Shown here piece after piece: positions 22,004 through 32,824 of a stretch of 64,000 nucleotides of DNA. Below the pieces are notes generated by a model. That model saw only the letters and a program-made list of their open reading frames with translations. It was not told the origin of the DNA and searched no databases. The DNA is taken from contig OZ020622.1 in NCBI GenBank assembly GCA_963971575.1, positions 19,594,879-19,658,878 on the forward strand, read 5' to 3'. Position 1 is the first letter of the stretch; each line of letters starts with the position of its first letter. The position numbers and the translations under genes were made by a program. This stretch comes from Liopterus haemorrhoidalis (lineage: Eukaryota; Arthropoda; Insecta; Coleoptera; Dytiscidae).

Positions 22004-23887
22004 AATCCTGAAGCCTTTCTACCTTGCGGTGTAAGGCTATGGTCGAGTTACTTATTTTCTGGTGTTGTTCTCCATACTTCTTTCCATCGTGTTCTGTCCT
22101 TTGTATATTTTCTTATCTCTTTGTATGTTTTTTCTATAAAATGAATATTTATTTATATTAGGTAAAATTGATAATTAAACGAAAATAAAATAGAGTTTGG
22201 GATATAAAATGAAAAATACAAGGTGGTACGCCCTAAGCGGGCGCTTCACTGTATTTGTCCATTGTAAATCGTACTTTTTTCTAATTTGAAATAGACCATA
22301 GTTTGTTCTTACAAAAGTGAACTGCCTATAACTATGATATCATTTATCTTTATGACATATGTCAAATGAAATGACATTTTAAGAAAGTGAAATTTTTTAC
22401 CATGTTTTAATACCAACACGACATACAATTTCAAAGGTGCAAACTATTAAATGTATCAATTTGTAATTTTTACCAAAATATTTTAAATATTTCCAACCAA
22501 TTTTAAATTCACACAAATAAGTTGTCACCTAGTGACGCTGATATGAATGACTAAACTCGGCCGGTAATTCTTGGTAAAAATTATAATTTTAGAGCGAGTT
22601 TTACTCAATGCATTACATTTAATTTTTGAAAATTTAAGATGTTAGATAATTTAAAATGTTAATCGTAGAAATAAAAAAATAATAACACATTGAAAAAATA
22701 ATAATATAGAAAAAAAAGTCACATTTTTCTTACTTACTTTCATCAAAACCGAATATTTTTTAAAATAATTATTTTTCTGCTAATAATAATTTTAATTTAT
22801 ATTATTTTTGTGTAAACATATCAATTAACAACTATTAATATTACGCGTTATATGTCAATATAAACTCGGTAAGCTTCGGAATATTTCGTTACATTTCGGA
22901 ACCTCGCTTCAATTGTTTAGGATTTCAGACAACTTCCACGCACCCACGCACGCATGGTCACACCTTGGCGTATTATATTATAGATTGCTACCTAGCCTTG
23001 CCATAAATATTGTTACAAAGTTTTCAGTGAAATTCTACATGTTGCTTAAAAGAATTTAAATTTTCTTTTGGTACCTAATACATAGATGCATCTTAAACAA
23101 GAAACCAGAAACAGGAAAACCAGATGACCAGTTACAATCGTCAGAACTACATGGTGTATGATAGAAGTTCACGATAAGCTTGTGAAAAAGCAACAACGAT
23201 CCAGGGACAGGGCATTGCTCTGCTTAAGTTATGATTTGATGAGGCGGGAATAAGTAATGGGTAAAGACGTTGGTCAAAATCTACTAGAAAAAATCGACAG
23301 CACCAGGCGATATTACCAAGGCTGCGCGGCAGTGGCTTGAAAACAAAGTACCGGACTTTCTTTCTGGATTTCTTCTGGTGATTGGTCGCCTAGCAGCTCT
23401 GATCTCAAAATCCATCAAAATGGTATCAAAAGAAAGCTCTAAGAACATAGAGTAAAGAACGAAAGGTATTTAAAAAAAGTATGATATTTTGATATCCTTG
23501 TAAAGCTGATTTAATGTTCTTTCAAGAAAAAATAATAATGTACCGATTCCTTATGCTAGATAAAAAGTTGAAACAATTTCCGTTGAAACCGGAAGTGGTG
23601 CAGAACTCTTATTATAGTCCTTAAGTGGGCCCTTTTGTCTAGTTTAACTTTTTTTTGAAAAATTTTGTGTATCTCTTAAAATAAAGGAGTTATTCGAGGT
23701 GCGGTGTTTCAAACAAACACCCTGTATATAATATCTGTACCATTTACATTTATTCTCGAGTCGGTTTTCGTGGCACTCTGTATATCGAATATTATTGTAA
23801 TATTCTAATGTAATTCTTTTTGGGAAATAAAATATATAAATCTTTCCACAAAATAAACGAATTTATAATATCATATAAATAAAAAAT
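22004..23887. other. No gene; AT-rich repeat debris
   Basis: No coding region was recognised in about 1.9 kb. A block at 22010-22120 resembles a reversed LINE 3' end. The segment at 22276-22330 (aatttgaaatagaccatag) recalls the ggcggaacta MITE family. Around 23695-23720 is a caccctgtata string like those ending the repeat at 8985. Confidence 0.45.
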
Positions 23888-24369
23888 TGACGTGAAATGT
23901 GAATTTTCCTTCATTTCAGGATTCGCAGGTATTTAGTAATTGAATTATGATTATTTGGGATACCAAAACAAATTTTATGTCAAAATATTTTTTTATGAAT
24001 TTTAATTAGAATGCCTAATACCATTATTAAAGTTTCTAAATATGTGCAATATATTTTTTTTTTTATATAGCAAGGTTCATTAAGATTTTGAAAATTGCGC
24101 CTATGGCTTCCATTGGTTGCTTAAATCATAAGCCCCGCCCTCTGATTTCGTATACATTCAAACATAGAATTAAATTATAATTTCAACACTTCTCACTGGT
24201 TATTAAATTTACGCTTTTAAAAATTAAATGCAACATTTACCAAAATATAACTAGAATTTTGACAAAATAATTTAAACAAAATAAAAATGCAAAAAAAAAC
24301 AGAAAAATTAAAATTGACAAGAATCGAACTCTAGTTTGCAAATTACGAAGCGACGACAGAACGCAATAC

Positions 24370-24573
24370 TTATATATTCCAAACCGCTGAATCTACAATA
24401 ATTTATTGATGACTTTATTATTTGTAATTCTTGTGAAATATAAAATAAGCTTACATTGTAAAACTGAAAATCATATATATAGAGAACATTTGAATATTGT
24501 AATCATCTTTTGTCAAACCATCGTGTGTTAATAAAGTAATTTTTTAACAACAACTTCTTTTTAAATTTTAACT
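24370..24573 (+). repeat. 5' LTR
   Basis: Begins ttatatattcc and ends ttttaact; the exact edges are uncertain by 1-3 bp because act is shared with the flank. It contains the polyadenylation signal aataaa at 24530. It is identical to 31747-31950. Confidence 0.9.
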
Positions 24574-24590
24574 GGCGCAGTCGTTAGGAA
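24573..24590 (+). other. Primer binding site, tRNA-Ser type
   Basis: tggcgcagtcgttagg lies directly at the LTR end. Its first 11 bases suit the 3' end of an insect tRNA-Ser, the primer used by the 17.6/297 group. Confidence 0.75.
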
Positions 24591-24736
24591 GTTGTCTCAC
24601 GGTTATATAAGACAAAATCGCTTAAGTATCCGGTTCGTATCAACGATTCAGAGGCAAGAACCAAGAAACAAGAAAGAAGAAAAGAAGTCCGATAAAAGGT
24701 CCTGGGCAACAGAACAAAAATCGTCCAAGTCCAGCA

Positions 24737-24762
24737 ATGAAGATCGCCTTCATATTAGCACT
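24737..24762 (+). CDS. Env leader exon with splice donor
   Basis: Between the primer site and gag is an ATG at 24737 followed by a short run of hydrophobic codons (K I A F I L A L). It ends at a strong donor, ct|gtaagt (GT at 24763-24764). The 26 nt give eight codons plus two bases, the exact phase needed by the env frame if the acceptor at 30032-30033 is used. The residues look like the start of a signal peptide. The splice and its role are inferred; no other in-frame initiation is available for env. Confidence 0.7.
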
Positions 24763-24864
24763 GTAAGTTTTGATTTAACATATATTTTTGCTCGTTAATT
24801 ATATCCAAAACCCTATATTTATATTTATCCTATATCTATTTTTACCTAAAAATTATAAACTCAT

Positions 24865-26271
24865 ATGTCCAATAACGAAATTGATAACTTAATTGATCAA
24901 TTCGCAGCCACCGCTTTAAATATGACCACTCCAATTCAAAATCCAACAATTCAAGTTGCAAACCCTCTACACCAAGCACAACCACAAGTTAATTATCAAC
25001 TTTTAAAATTATATGTAGATACCATTCCAAATTTTGATGGAAACCCTAACGTTTTAGGAATTTTTATTAACAACTGCGAAAGCGTAATAGCTCATTTTGC
25101 AGATAATAGTAATAATACGTTAAACACATATATTCTACGCGCAATAATCGGTAAACTAACAGGCAGAGCCCTAACCCTTATAGGTTCGAGACTAGAATTA
25201 ACCGATTGGGTAGAAATAAAAAATGCTTTGATACTGACTTTCGGAGATCAGAGAAACATAGATTGTTTAGTACAAGACTTAATTATTTTACGTCCTAGTA
25301 AGAATGAAACCCCTTACACCTTCGGCATGAGATGCCAAGACGCCAGGAGTTTAATTCTATCAAAATTAAATTCTACTAGTATGACACCTGAAGAGAGAAC
25401 TATTCACATTAAAAATTATGATGAATTAGCGTTAAAAACCTTTATCAGAGGCCTTCCTGGGCATCTACAAAATAATATTAGGCTACGAAACCCTGACAGT
25501 CTAGAAAAAGCAATGTCATTAGTAATAGAGGAAGAAAATTTCCTTTATAGTCAAAATAGATCAAATAATTTAAGTAATCCTCAAATACTCTATAAACCAA
25601 ATAACAGAGTAACCCCCATTAATTTAACAGCCCCGCAAATGCATAGAACAATTCCGCAAAATTCTAACCAACCGCTAAGAAAACCAAATCCAGCCTATCA
25701 AACACATAACAGATTCTCTCCCACTTTACATAGAAATCCAATGCACGTTAACCAACAAACTCCTTTCCAAAATTCTAATAGACCAAACTATCAAAATTTC
25801 CAACATAAAACTCCCACACAAATCTCCCGCATGCAATGGCAACCTGTAAATGCATCCTCTCAAAGATCCAATCAAATTCGAAATCAATTTAATCCTAGAC
25901 AAAATCAATACAGATCAGAACCCATGGATATATCATCCGGTTTTTCAAAATACCAACCCCAAAAACCCTTCGCTCAAAATCATTTATTTGCACAAGAAAT
26001 AGAACCGTCAAATTTAAATTATAATAATTTTGATAATGATTTGGAAACAAATGCATGTAATTTAAACTCTTATGACACAAGTTCTCAAATTGCAAGTTAC
26101 AACGAAAGCGGATACACGTTAGACTCGATTCAGCAAAATTGTTCTGACAATTACGAAAATGCTGACTATCAAAATTGTTTAACAAACGACAATGACCGAC
26201 CTTTCAATGAATCATGTGACAACACGAATGTAAATTTTCTAGAGGACATTGGCTCAAACCACCTGACATAA
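24865..26271 (+). CDS. gag: Errantivirus Gag
   Basis: A 468-residue ORF with its start ATG after a short AT-rich leader. Residues about 50-230 form the compact capsid-like part (FDGNPNVLGIFINNCESVI, then LVQDLIILRPSKNETPYTF and LKTFIRGLPGHLQNNIRLR), similar in layout to retrotransposon Gag domains. From about residue 240 the protein is rich in Asn, Gln, Pro and Arg, with no CCHC zinc knuckle, as is usual for errantiviruses. It ends with an acidic, Asn-rich tail. The stop is at 26269-26271. Pol overlaps the last 52 nt in the -1 frame. Gag forms the particle and binds the RNA. Confidence 0.9.
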   Translation: MSNNEIDNLIDQFAATALNMTTPIQNPTIQVANPLHQAQPQVNYQLLKLYVDTIPNFDGNPNVLGIFINNCESVIAHFADNSNNTLNTYILRAIIGKLTGRALTLIGSRLELTDWVEIKNALILTFGDQRNIDCLVQDLIILRPSKNETPYTFGMRCQDARSLILSKLNSTSMTPEERTIHIKNYDELALKTFIRGLPGHLQNNIRLRNPDSLEKAMSLVIEEENFLYSQNRSNNLSNPQILYKPNNRVTPINLTAPQMHRTIPQNSNQPLRKPNPAYQTHNRFSPTLHRNPMHVNQQTPFQNSNRPNYQNFQHKTPTQISRMQWQPVNASSQRSNQIRNQFNPRQNQYRSEPMDISSGFSKYQPQKPFAQNHLFAQEIEPSNLNYNNFDNDLETNACNLNSYDTSSQIASYNESGYTLDSIQQNCSDNYENADYQNCLTNDNDRPFNESCDNTNVNFLEDIGSNHLT

Positions 26272-29200
26272 TAAACATAAACCTTGTCAATTCCAACCTA
26301 CCGTATGTCCTAATTCCCGAAATAAATGCCAAATTCCTTATCGATACTGGTAGTTCTCGAAGTTTAATTGACCCAAAATTAGCTTACAAATATTTTCAAA
26401 ATTCAATTTTTAAAGAAAGTTTCCAAATTCAAACTGCACATAATATTTCATGTCATGATGAAGTAATACAAATTCCTATTTTCAAAATTTTCAATGTAAA
26501 AGAAACACATAAATTTTATTTATTCAGATTTAGTGAAAATTTTGATGGATTAATTGGCATAGACCTTTTAAAACAATTGAAAGCTAACGTCAACCTTGAC
26601 TCAAAATTAATTATTACCCCTCATGTTTCTATTCCTATTATTTGTGAAACTGAAGACACTCAAAAACAACCCCAAAATAATAACAATTTTCAAAATTATT
26701 CGGTAATTGTTCCAGCAAGAACAGAGCAAATAGTAAAAATACCTGTCAAAATGAAAGAAGGTATAGGTCTTTTAGAATATCGTAAATTTGCACAAAACGT
26801 TGAAACTCCTAAAGCAATAGTAAATGTTAAGAATCATTTTGCCATTACCACTATAATAAATTCATTCACTAAACCAGCAGAAATAAACTTTAGATCACCA
26901 ATAGACATTGAACCCTTAAACATTCAAGAATTCAATTTTACACAAAAAATCATTCCCGAAACTAACTTAAATAAAGACCTTGACAAAATTTTAAAATCAA
27001 ATTTAAAAAACATACGTCTAGACCACTGTAATTCGGAAGAAATTAAAGCCCTTCAGAAATTATGTTTTGAATACAGAGACATATTTCATAGTGAAAAAAT
27101 CCCATTAAGCTTCACAAATAAAATCCAACACCAAATTAAATTAACAGATGAAACTCCCATATTTACAAAAACATATCGTTACCCCCAAGTCCATAAGACC
27201 GAAGTTAAAAATCAAATTGATAGTTTACTAGAACAAGGCATTATTCAGCCATCATCATCTCCTTATTCAAGTCCGATTTGGATAGTTCCAAAGAAATTAG
27301 ATTCATCAGGTAAAAAGAAATGGAGAATGGTAATTGATTACCGCAAATTGAATGAAAAAACAGTATCAGATAAATACCCACTTCCAAACATTTCTGACAT
27401 CCTTGACAAACTCGGTAAAAGCCAATACTTCACTACTCTCGATCTTGCAAGTGGTTTTCATCAAATAGAGATGAACCCTGAAGACATCGCTAAAACAGCC
27501 TTTACAACTGAAAATGGGCACTATGAATTTAAGCGTATGCCCTTTGGACTAAAAAACAGCCCTTCCACGTTCCAAAGATTAATGGATAATGTTCTCAGAG
27601 GCTTACAGAACGAAATTTGTGTAGTATATTTAGATGACATTTTAATATTTAGCGTTTCCCTTCAAGAACACATTGAAAGACTAACATCCATTTTCGAACG
27701 TTTAAGACAATCAAATTTCAAAATTCAGTTAGATAAATGCGAGTTCTTAAGAAAAGATGTTTGTTATTTAGGTCATATCATAACATCAGAAGGTGTTAAA
27801 CCAAATCCCGATAAAATTCAATCAATTAAAAATTTTCCCATCCCAAAAACTCAGAAAGAAATTAAAAGCTTTTTGGGCCTAGTAGGATATTATCGTAAAT
27901 TCATTCAAGACTTTGCAAAGATTACTAAACCTCTTACACTTTGCTTGAAAAAAGGTAGTAAGATAGTTCATGATCAAAAATTTATAACTGCCATCAATAC
28001 TTGTAAAGATTTATTAACTAATGCCCCTATATTACAATATCCAGATTTTTCCAAACCCTTTTTATTAACTACTGACGCATCTAACATAGCCTTGGGCGCA
28101 GTCCTCTCACAAGGTCCTATTAATGCAGACAAACCTATAGCTTTTGCTTCCCGTACACTCAATGATTCGGAACAACGTTACAGCACTATAGAGAAAGAAT
28201 TACTTGCCATAGTTTGGGCATGTAAGTACTTCCGACCTTATTTGTTTGGTAGAAAATTCACGATACAGACTGATCATAGACCCCTCGTTTGGCTTTTTAA
28301 TTTAAAAGAACCCAATTCAAAATTAGTTCGTTGGCGTTTACGATTGGAAGAGTATGAATACGTTATAGCTTACAAAAAAGGTAGTACAAACACTGTAGCT
28401 GATGCACTTTCTAGAATTTCAATAAATGCACTAGAAAATGAATCAATCATAAATAACCCCGGAGACATTGATCAAGCAACTTTAGATTACTTTCGAAATT
28501 TAGCTGAAAACCCTATCCTTGACGATACCCCTACTACAAACGGCAACCCTGAACCATATAAAAAAGCAAAACTCCAAATTCTTTCCGATATCCAAATTAG
28601 ACCCCCAAACGACAAACAAATTGAAATAGGTTCTTCCACGCAACATAGTAATTTTAATGAAACAACTAATAATGGAATAACAATATTAGACGACATTATA
28701 AATAATAAAACCAACCAAATTTTAGTATTCCCTCAAGTACACTACAAATTAAACGTTAAACAAGAAAACATAGATTCACAAAAAATCATAACGGTCAAAA
28801 TTCCAAATTCTTGTAATGAAAAATTAATTTTAGAATTTTTAAAAGACTATACAGTTAACGAAAAAACATATTGGCTTTATTTTCATACAGAACAATTGTA
28901 CAGAGACTTTTGTAAAGTTTATTTAGAAAACTTTTCAGAACGTGGTCCCAAATTAATTAAATGCACTAAATTAATAAATACGATCGAAGACAAAGAAGAA
29001 CAAATTTTGCTTATAAAAAACCATCATGAAGGAAAAGTTAACCATCGCGGCATCCTCGAGACGTTAGAACATTTAAAACGCAATTATTATTGGAAAAACA
29101 TGAAACTATCTATTTCAAATTACATAAATTCATGCGATATATGTCAACGTACAAAATACTCCAGAAAACTACCTTACACACCCATGATGCTCACTGAAAC

Positions 29201-30044
29201 TCCTTCTAAACCTTTCCAAATTGTCCATATTGATACTTTTACTTACGATGGAAAAAATTATTTAACATTAGTCGACGCGTTTTCAAAATTTGCGCAAGCC
29301 ATAGCCATTATGGGAAAAACAGCAATCCACATAAGTAATGCTTTAATCAAATACTTTACTTGTTTCGGAATACCAGAAAATTTAATTTTAGATAACGGCA
29401 CAGAATTTAATAACACAACTGTCCAAGAACTCTTAAAACTTCATAAAATAAATATACATTTCACCACCCCCTCACATCATGAATCCAATAGTGTTGTAGA
29501 GAGATTTCACTCAACTCTCATAGAACATCTTAGAATCCTAAAAGAAACACACCCAAATGAAACTGAAAATTTAATGGATTACGCAATCTTAGGTTATAAT
29601 AACTCCATACACAGCGCAACAAAATTCACCCCTTTTGAATTAACCTTTGGTCACACCCACTTGAGAGACCCACACGAAATTTTCCTGCCAAATTCATTCT
29701 ATTCCGATTACATACAAAATCATAAAGAAAAACTGAAACATGTTTACGAAAAAGTTAAAGATCGATTAATTGATAAAAAAGAAAAATCTGTCTCAAAACA
29801 TAACACACAAGGAGAAACAAACTCAGAATTTCATTTAGACCAAATCGTATATAAGAAAAATCCAAAAACTCGAAATAAAAAATCCAATAGATTTTTAGGC
29901 CCATATCGTATAACTAAACTTTTAGAAAGAAACCGAGTTGAAATTGAAAATAATTTAAAAAATAAGAAAGAAATTATCCACATCCAAGAATTAAAGAAAC
30001 CCACTATTGTTTCAGATTCTTCACGTCCACCAGACCAGAACTGA
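26220..30044 (+). CDS. pol: Errantivirus Pol (protease, RT, RNase H, integrase)
   Basis: The frame is open from 26220, after a TGA at 26217, to the stop at 30042. There is no early ATG, so it must be made by the -1 shift. Protease: LIDTGSSRSLI at about 26334 and LIGIDLLK near 26550. RT: WRMVIDYRKLNEKT, LDLASGFHQIEM, FGLKNSPSTFQRLMD and YLDDILIF at 27627 with both catalytic Asp. RNase H: LLTTDASNIALGAVLSQ, STIEKELLAIVWACKYFRPY and TDHRPLVWLF. Integrase: HHEG...H then CDICQ (HHCC zinc site, 29020-29150), Asp in HIDTF (about 29230), Asp in LILDNGTEFNN (about 29385) and Glu in VVERFHSTL (about 29500). A GPY/F-type motif (FLGPYRITKLL) sits near the C-terminus. All catalytic residues are present and there is no stop. 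Confidence 0.95.
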   Translation, partial: QHECKFSRGHWLKPPDIININLVNSNLPYVLIPEINAKFLIDTGSSRSLIDPKLAYKYFQNSIFKESFQIQTAHNISCHDEVIQIPIFKIFNVKETHKFYLFRFSENFDGLIGIDLLKQLKANVNLDSKLIITPHVSIPIICETEDTQKQPQNNNNFQNYSVIVPARTEQIVKIPVKMKEGIGLLEYRKFAQNVETPKAIVNVKNHFAITTIINSFTKPAEINFRSPIDIEPLNIQEFNFTQKIIPETNLNKDLDKILKSNLKNIRLDHCNSEEIKALQKLCFEYRDIFHSEKIPLSFTNKIQHQIKLTDETPIFTKTYRYPQVHKTEVKNQIDSLLEQGIIQPSSSPYSSPIWIVPKKLDSSGKKKWRMVIDYRKLNEKTVSDKYPLPNISDILDKLGKSQYFTTLDLASGFHQIEMNPEDIAKTAFTTENGHYEFKRMPFGLKNSPSTFQRLMDNVLRGLQNEICVVYLDDILIFSVSLQEHIERLTSIFERLRQSNFKIQLDKCEFLRKDVCYLGHIITSEGVKPNPDKIQSIKNFPIPKTQKEIKSFLGLVGYYRKFIQDFAKITKPLTLCLKKGSKIVHDQKFITAINTCKDLLTNAPILQYPDFSKPFLLTTDASNIALGAVLSQGPINADKPIAFASRTLNDSEQRYSTIEKELLAIVWACKYFRPYLFGRKFTIQTDHRPLVWLFNLKEPNSKLVRWRLRLEEYEYVIAYKKGSTNTVADALSRISINALENESIINNPGDIDQATLDYFRNLAENPILDDTPTTNGNPEPYKKAKLQILSDIQIRPPNDKQIEIGSSTQHSNFNETTNNGITILDDIINNKTNQILVFPQVHYKLNVKQENIDSQKIITVKIPNSCNEKLILEFLKDYTVNEKTYWLYFHTEQLYRDFCKVYLENFSERGPKLIKCTKLINTIEDKEEQILLIKNHHEGKVNHRGILETLEHLKRNYYWKNMKLSISNYINSCDICQRTKYSRKLPYTPMMLTETPSKPFQIVHIDTFTYDGKNYLTLVDAFSKFAQAIAIMGKTAIHISNALIKYFTCFGIPENLILDNGTEFNNTTVQELLKLHKINIHFTTPSHHESNSVVERFHSTLIEHLRILKETHPNETENLMDYAILGYNNSIHSATKFTPFELTFGHTHLRDPHEIFLPNSFYSDYIQNHKEKLKHVYEKVKDRLIDKKEKSVSKHNTQGETNSEFHLDQIVYKKNPKTRNKKSNRFLGPYRITKLLERNRVEIENNLKNKKEIIHIQELKKPTIVSDSSRPPDQN
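26232..26238 (+). promoter_or_regulatory. Putative -1 ribosomal frameshift heptamer
   Basis: In the gag frame the codons read gtA AAT TTT, which fits the X XXY YYZ slippery pattern. It lies inside the only window (26220-26271) where gag and pol are both open, and pol is in the -1 frame. I did not identify a downstream pseudoknot. Confidence 0.7.
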
Positions 30045-31735
30045 CCTATCCTAAATTTCACAATATTATTCATAATCCCGGAATTCTCCCTTTAAAACTC
30101 GGAAATGCACAAAACGAAATAGATTATTGGTCCTTTATACAAATTTTCGATTTAAATCCAATAACTGACGAATTCGAACATCTTCAATCTAAATTTTTTG
30201 ATTTAAAGAAACTTATTCAAAATGGTACTAATGATGACGAATTTTATACTTCTTACCGTTTAGTTGACATACTACAACAAAAAATTAAAGCCCAAATAAC
30301 TAGATTGAATCCAGTAAATGTATCTCAAAGATCAAAACGAGGTCTTATAAATGGTTTTGGTTCTGTAGTAAAATTTTTCACAGGAAATTTAGATCAAAAT
30401 GATGCGATGAAATATGATAACGCAATTTCTATACTGTCAAATACACAACTCAAAATTAAAACTTTAGTTAAACAACAAATAACTTTAATTCAAAATTCCA
30501 CAAAATCATTTCAAGAAAATGCACAAATTTTATTTCATAATCAAAAAGCTTTAGAGTTCAGAATGACCCAAATTGAAAAATGGCTACAAACAGTCGAATT
30601 GAAAAATGTAAATAGTTATCACTACTTCATAATTCAAATGACACTCTCTCAATTAGTAACAGCTTTTCAAATAATTTATGATTCTCTGGAAAAAATAGAA
30701 ATCGCAGTAACTTTTTCCAAATTAAATACCTTCCATAATTCTATAATCGAACCACATGAATTATTAGATGAAATTAAATCCATCGAACACTACCTTTCCA
30801 CTAATAAACTACCTTTTGAACCGAATTTAGAAAACGTACTACTTTTCGAAAAAATAATAGAATTAAAAAGTTTTTCAAAAAATAACCAAATAATATTTAT
30901 AATACAAGTTCCTATAGTAGAGACCATAAAATATGATTATTATCATTTATATCCCTTTCCTACACTGCATAATAATTCCTTCCAAGCAATCTTACCTAAT
31001 TCCAAATTTATGCTAATTGGCGAGCAGAATTATGTGTTTTTCGATGTGCAGTGCAGAGAAATATCAAGCGAACAATTCATTTGCCGAGAAGCCATACCGT
31101 TGAAGATATCCAACTCCAAGGACCCATGCGAAGTTCAAATGATAAGATTCACACAAAACTTATCTAATTGCCAATCGATACCAGTGGAATTAAGCCAGCC
31201 CAAAATCCAAAAAATCGAGAAAAATCAATGGATCGTCATCGCCCCATACCAAACGATAGCCATCCAGACCTGCAGGCAAGATTCAGAAAAAATACCCTTG
31301 TCCGGAAGTTACGTCCTGGAACTAACCCCTTTCTGCGAAGTCACCATCGAAGGAATTAAAATTCAATCACATGAAGAACCAAAAAGAAAATTCAAACAAA
31401 TAGAACTACCAAAATTGAAACAAGATCTTAAGGACCCTCCTACATCAGAGATGAAGCCAATAAAATTAGACCACATCAATCTGGATCAGACCAAAAACAT
31501 CTTACAGGCCATCAGCACCCAAAAGAAGAAATTGGAAAAAATCTCCGAGCCAGCCATTCATCTTAAATTTAGCATCTGGAATTTATTTTCATATATTTTA
31601 ATATTTCTTGTAATCATTTTTTATTGTTACATGAAACTACGATTCAAGTTCCAGTCAAAGGCAGCAGAGGATTCCAAAAGAGGCCAGTCCACTCAACCCG
31701 AAAACTCCAGGGTCACCCCCCAAGTTTCCTTTTAA
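30034..31735 (+). CDS. env: Errantivirus Env, main exon
   Basis: Open in one frame from the predicted acceptor (AG at 30032-30033, after a pyrimidine-rich ttcagattcttcacgtccac) to the stop at 31735. It overlaps the end of pol by 11 nt. No usable ATG lies before the body of the protein, so a spliced leader (24737-24762) is the likely start. Total length would be 575 codons. A basic cleavage motif RSKR is at about 30335, followed by GLINGFGSVVKFFTG, resembling the fusion-peptide region of insect errantivirus envelopes (related to baculovirus F). A hydrophobic segment FSIWNLFSYILIFLVIIFYC near the C-terminus is a transmembrane anchor with a short Lys/Arg-rich tail. Function as an envelope is by family; activity is untested. 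Confidence 0.85.
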
Positions 31736-31746
31736 GGATGGAGGAG
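31734..31746 (+). other. Polypurine tract
   Basis: aaggatggaggag immediately before the 3' LTR; the usual plus-strand priming site. It overlaps the end of the env stop codon. Confidence 0.8.
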
Positions 31747-31950
31747 TTATATATTCCAAACCGCTGAATCTACAATAATTTATTGATGACTTTATTATTT
31801 GTAATTCTTGTGAAATATAAAATAAGCTTACATTGTAAAACTGAAAATCATATATATAGAGAACATTTGAATATTGTAATCATCTTTTGTCAAACCATCG
31901 TGTGTTAATAAAGTAATTTTTTAACAACAACTTCTTTTTAAATTTTAACT
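31747..31950 (+). repeat. 3' LTR
   Basis: Identical to the 5' LTR by base-by-base reading. Polyadenylation signal aataaa at 31907. It is followed by CTGT-family sequence cgctacgagcgctta, the continuation of the interrupted copy. Confidence 0.9.
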
Positions 31951-32423
31951 CGCTACGAGCGCTTACTCATCTACTGTGTTACATAGCAAATTAAATATTT
32001 AACATATTTTAGTTTAAAATACAAAAAAATGCGTTATGTTCCGAAAACATAATCTGATCAAAAATTCCTATGATATTATTCCGGTTCACACCAATGTACA
32101 TTACTTAGAATTTTTTCAGATTTTTAGTTTAAACCATCTGGGCTACAGGGTGTAGGACAAAATTTGTTTTGCACAATTTTGGCAAAAATCGCGTCAAAAT
32201 AATTTTGCAAAAATAATTTATTTATCGTTAATCCACGTACTAAGGGCTTTCATTTGATACCCTAAAAAATATTTTTTTTTTCGATGAGCTCATATTTGTT
32301 TATATTTTTAGGGGAATATGTGTTTTAGATGTTTTAGTATTTTTCCTATGTGTGGGTCAAAGAGTTGTATAAAGATGCCAAATTTCAACTCTCTAGGTTT
32401 AGCTGTTTGGCTACAATTTTTAC

Positions 32424-32748
32424 CAGGGCTTCGAACCGTTATTTTTTTCGTTTCGGTTTTCCTTCCGGTTCAAATAAAAAAATATATATCAGTTCGGTTC
32501 CGATTTTCGTTCCGGCAAAAATAACGTTTTTTTTTTCGGTTTTCAAATGCTTTTATTTGTATTCGAAATTTATTTCCTACTATAATTTAGAAGAACATTT
32601 TATTCCTTATTTTGTGATAATTATACCAAGGTATCTGCCGGGGGAGGGGCGTTCACCCCCCCCCCGTAATAATAGAAGCGCAATCCTTTTTTTTTACTTA
32701 TCAGTTAAAAAAATTATGAATTTTTTTCAGTTCCGGTTCGAAGCCCTG
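32424..32748. mobile_element. hAT-type MITE, 325 bp
   Basis: 15-bp perfect ends cagggcttcgaaccg / cggttcgaagccctg and a perfect 8-bp duplication atttttac (32416-32423, 32749-32756). The interior has repeated cggttttc/ccggttc-type motifs and a C-run. It interrupts CTGT-family copy B just before its GACA tract. Confidence 0.9.
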
Positions 32749-32757
32749 ATTTTTACC

Positions 32758-32804
<47 letters not shown>

Positions 32805-32824
32805 GACAAAATGACGGTATAAGG

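Larger units (their letters stand above)
24370..31950 (+). mobile_element. Errantivirus (Ty3/gypsy-group endogenous retrovirus with env), complete
   Basis: About 7.6 kb: LTR, primer binding site, gag, pol (protease, RT, RNase H, integrase), env, polypurine tract, LTR. The two LTRs show no difference over about 204 bp, so insertion is recent. The primer site tggcgcagtcg at 24573 matches the tRNA-Ser-type primer of 17.6/297-like elements. The polypurine tract aaggatggaggag is at 31734-31746. A clean 4-6-bp target duplication is not seen: only act (or tact/aact) is shared at the edges. The insertion splits the tRNA-like cassette of the CTGT-family copy, recognisable on both sides. All three ORFs are open, so this copy may be functional. 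Confidence 0.95.

Noticed and set aside
26577..30044. Pol starting at 26577
   Set aside because: That codon is TTG inside the protease domain; the frame is open to 26220 and includes the LIDTGSS active site upstream.
31168..31359. Second small frame inside env
   Set aside because: Shadow of env in another frame.
30305..31735. Env starting at 30305
   Set aside because: That codon is TTG; the frame is open further upstream and matches a splice acceptor at 30032.
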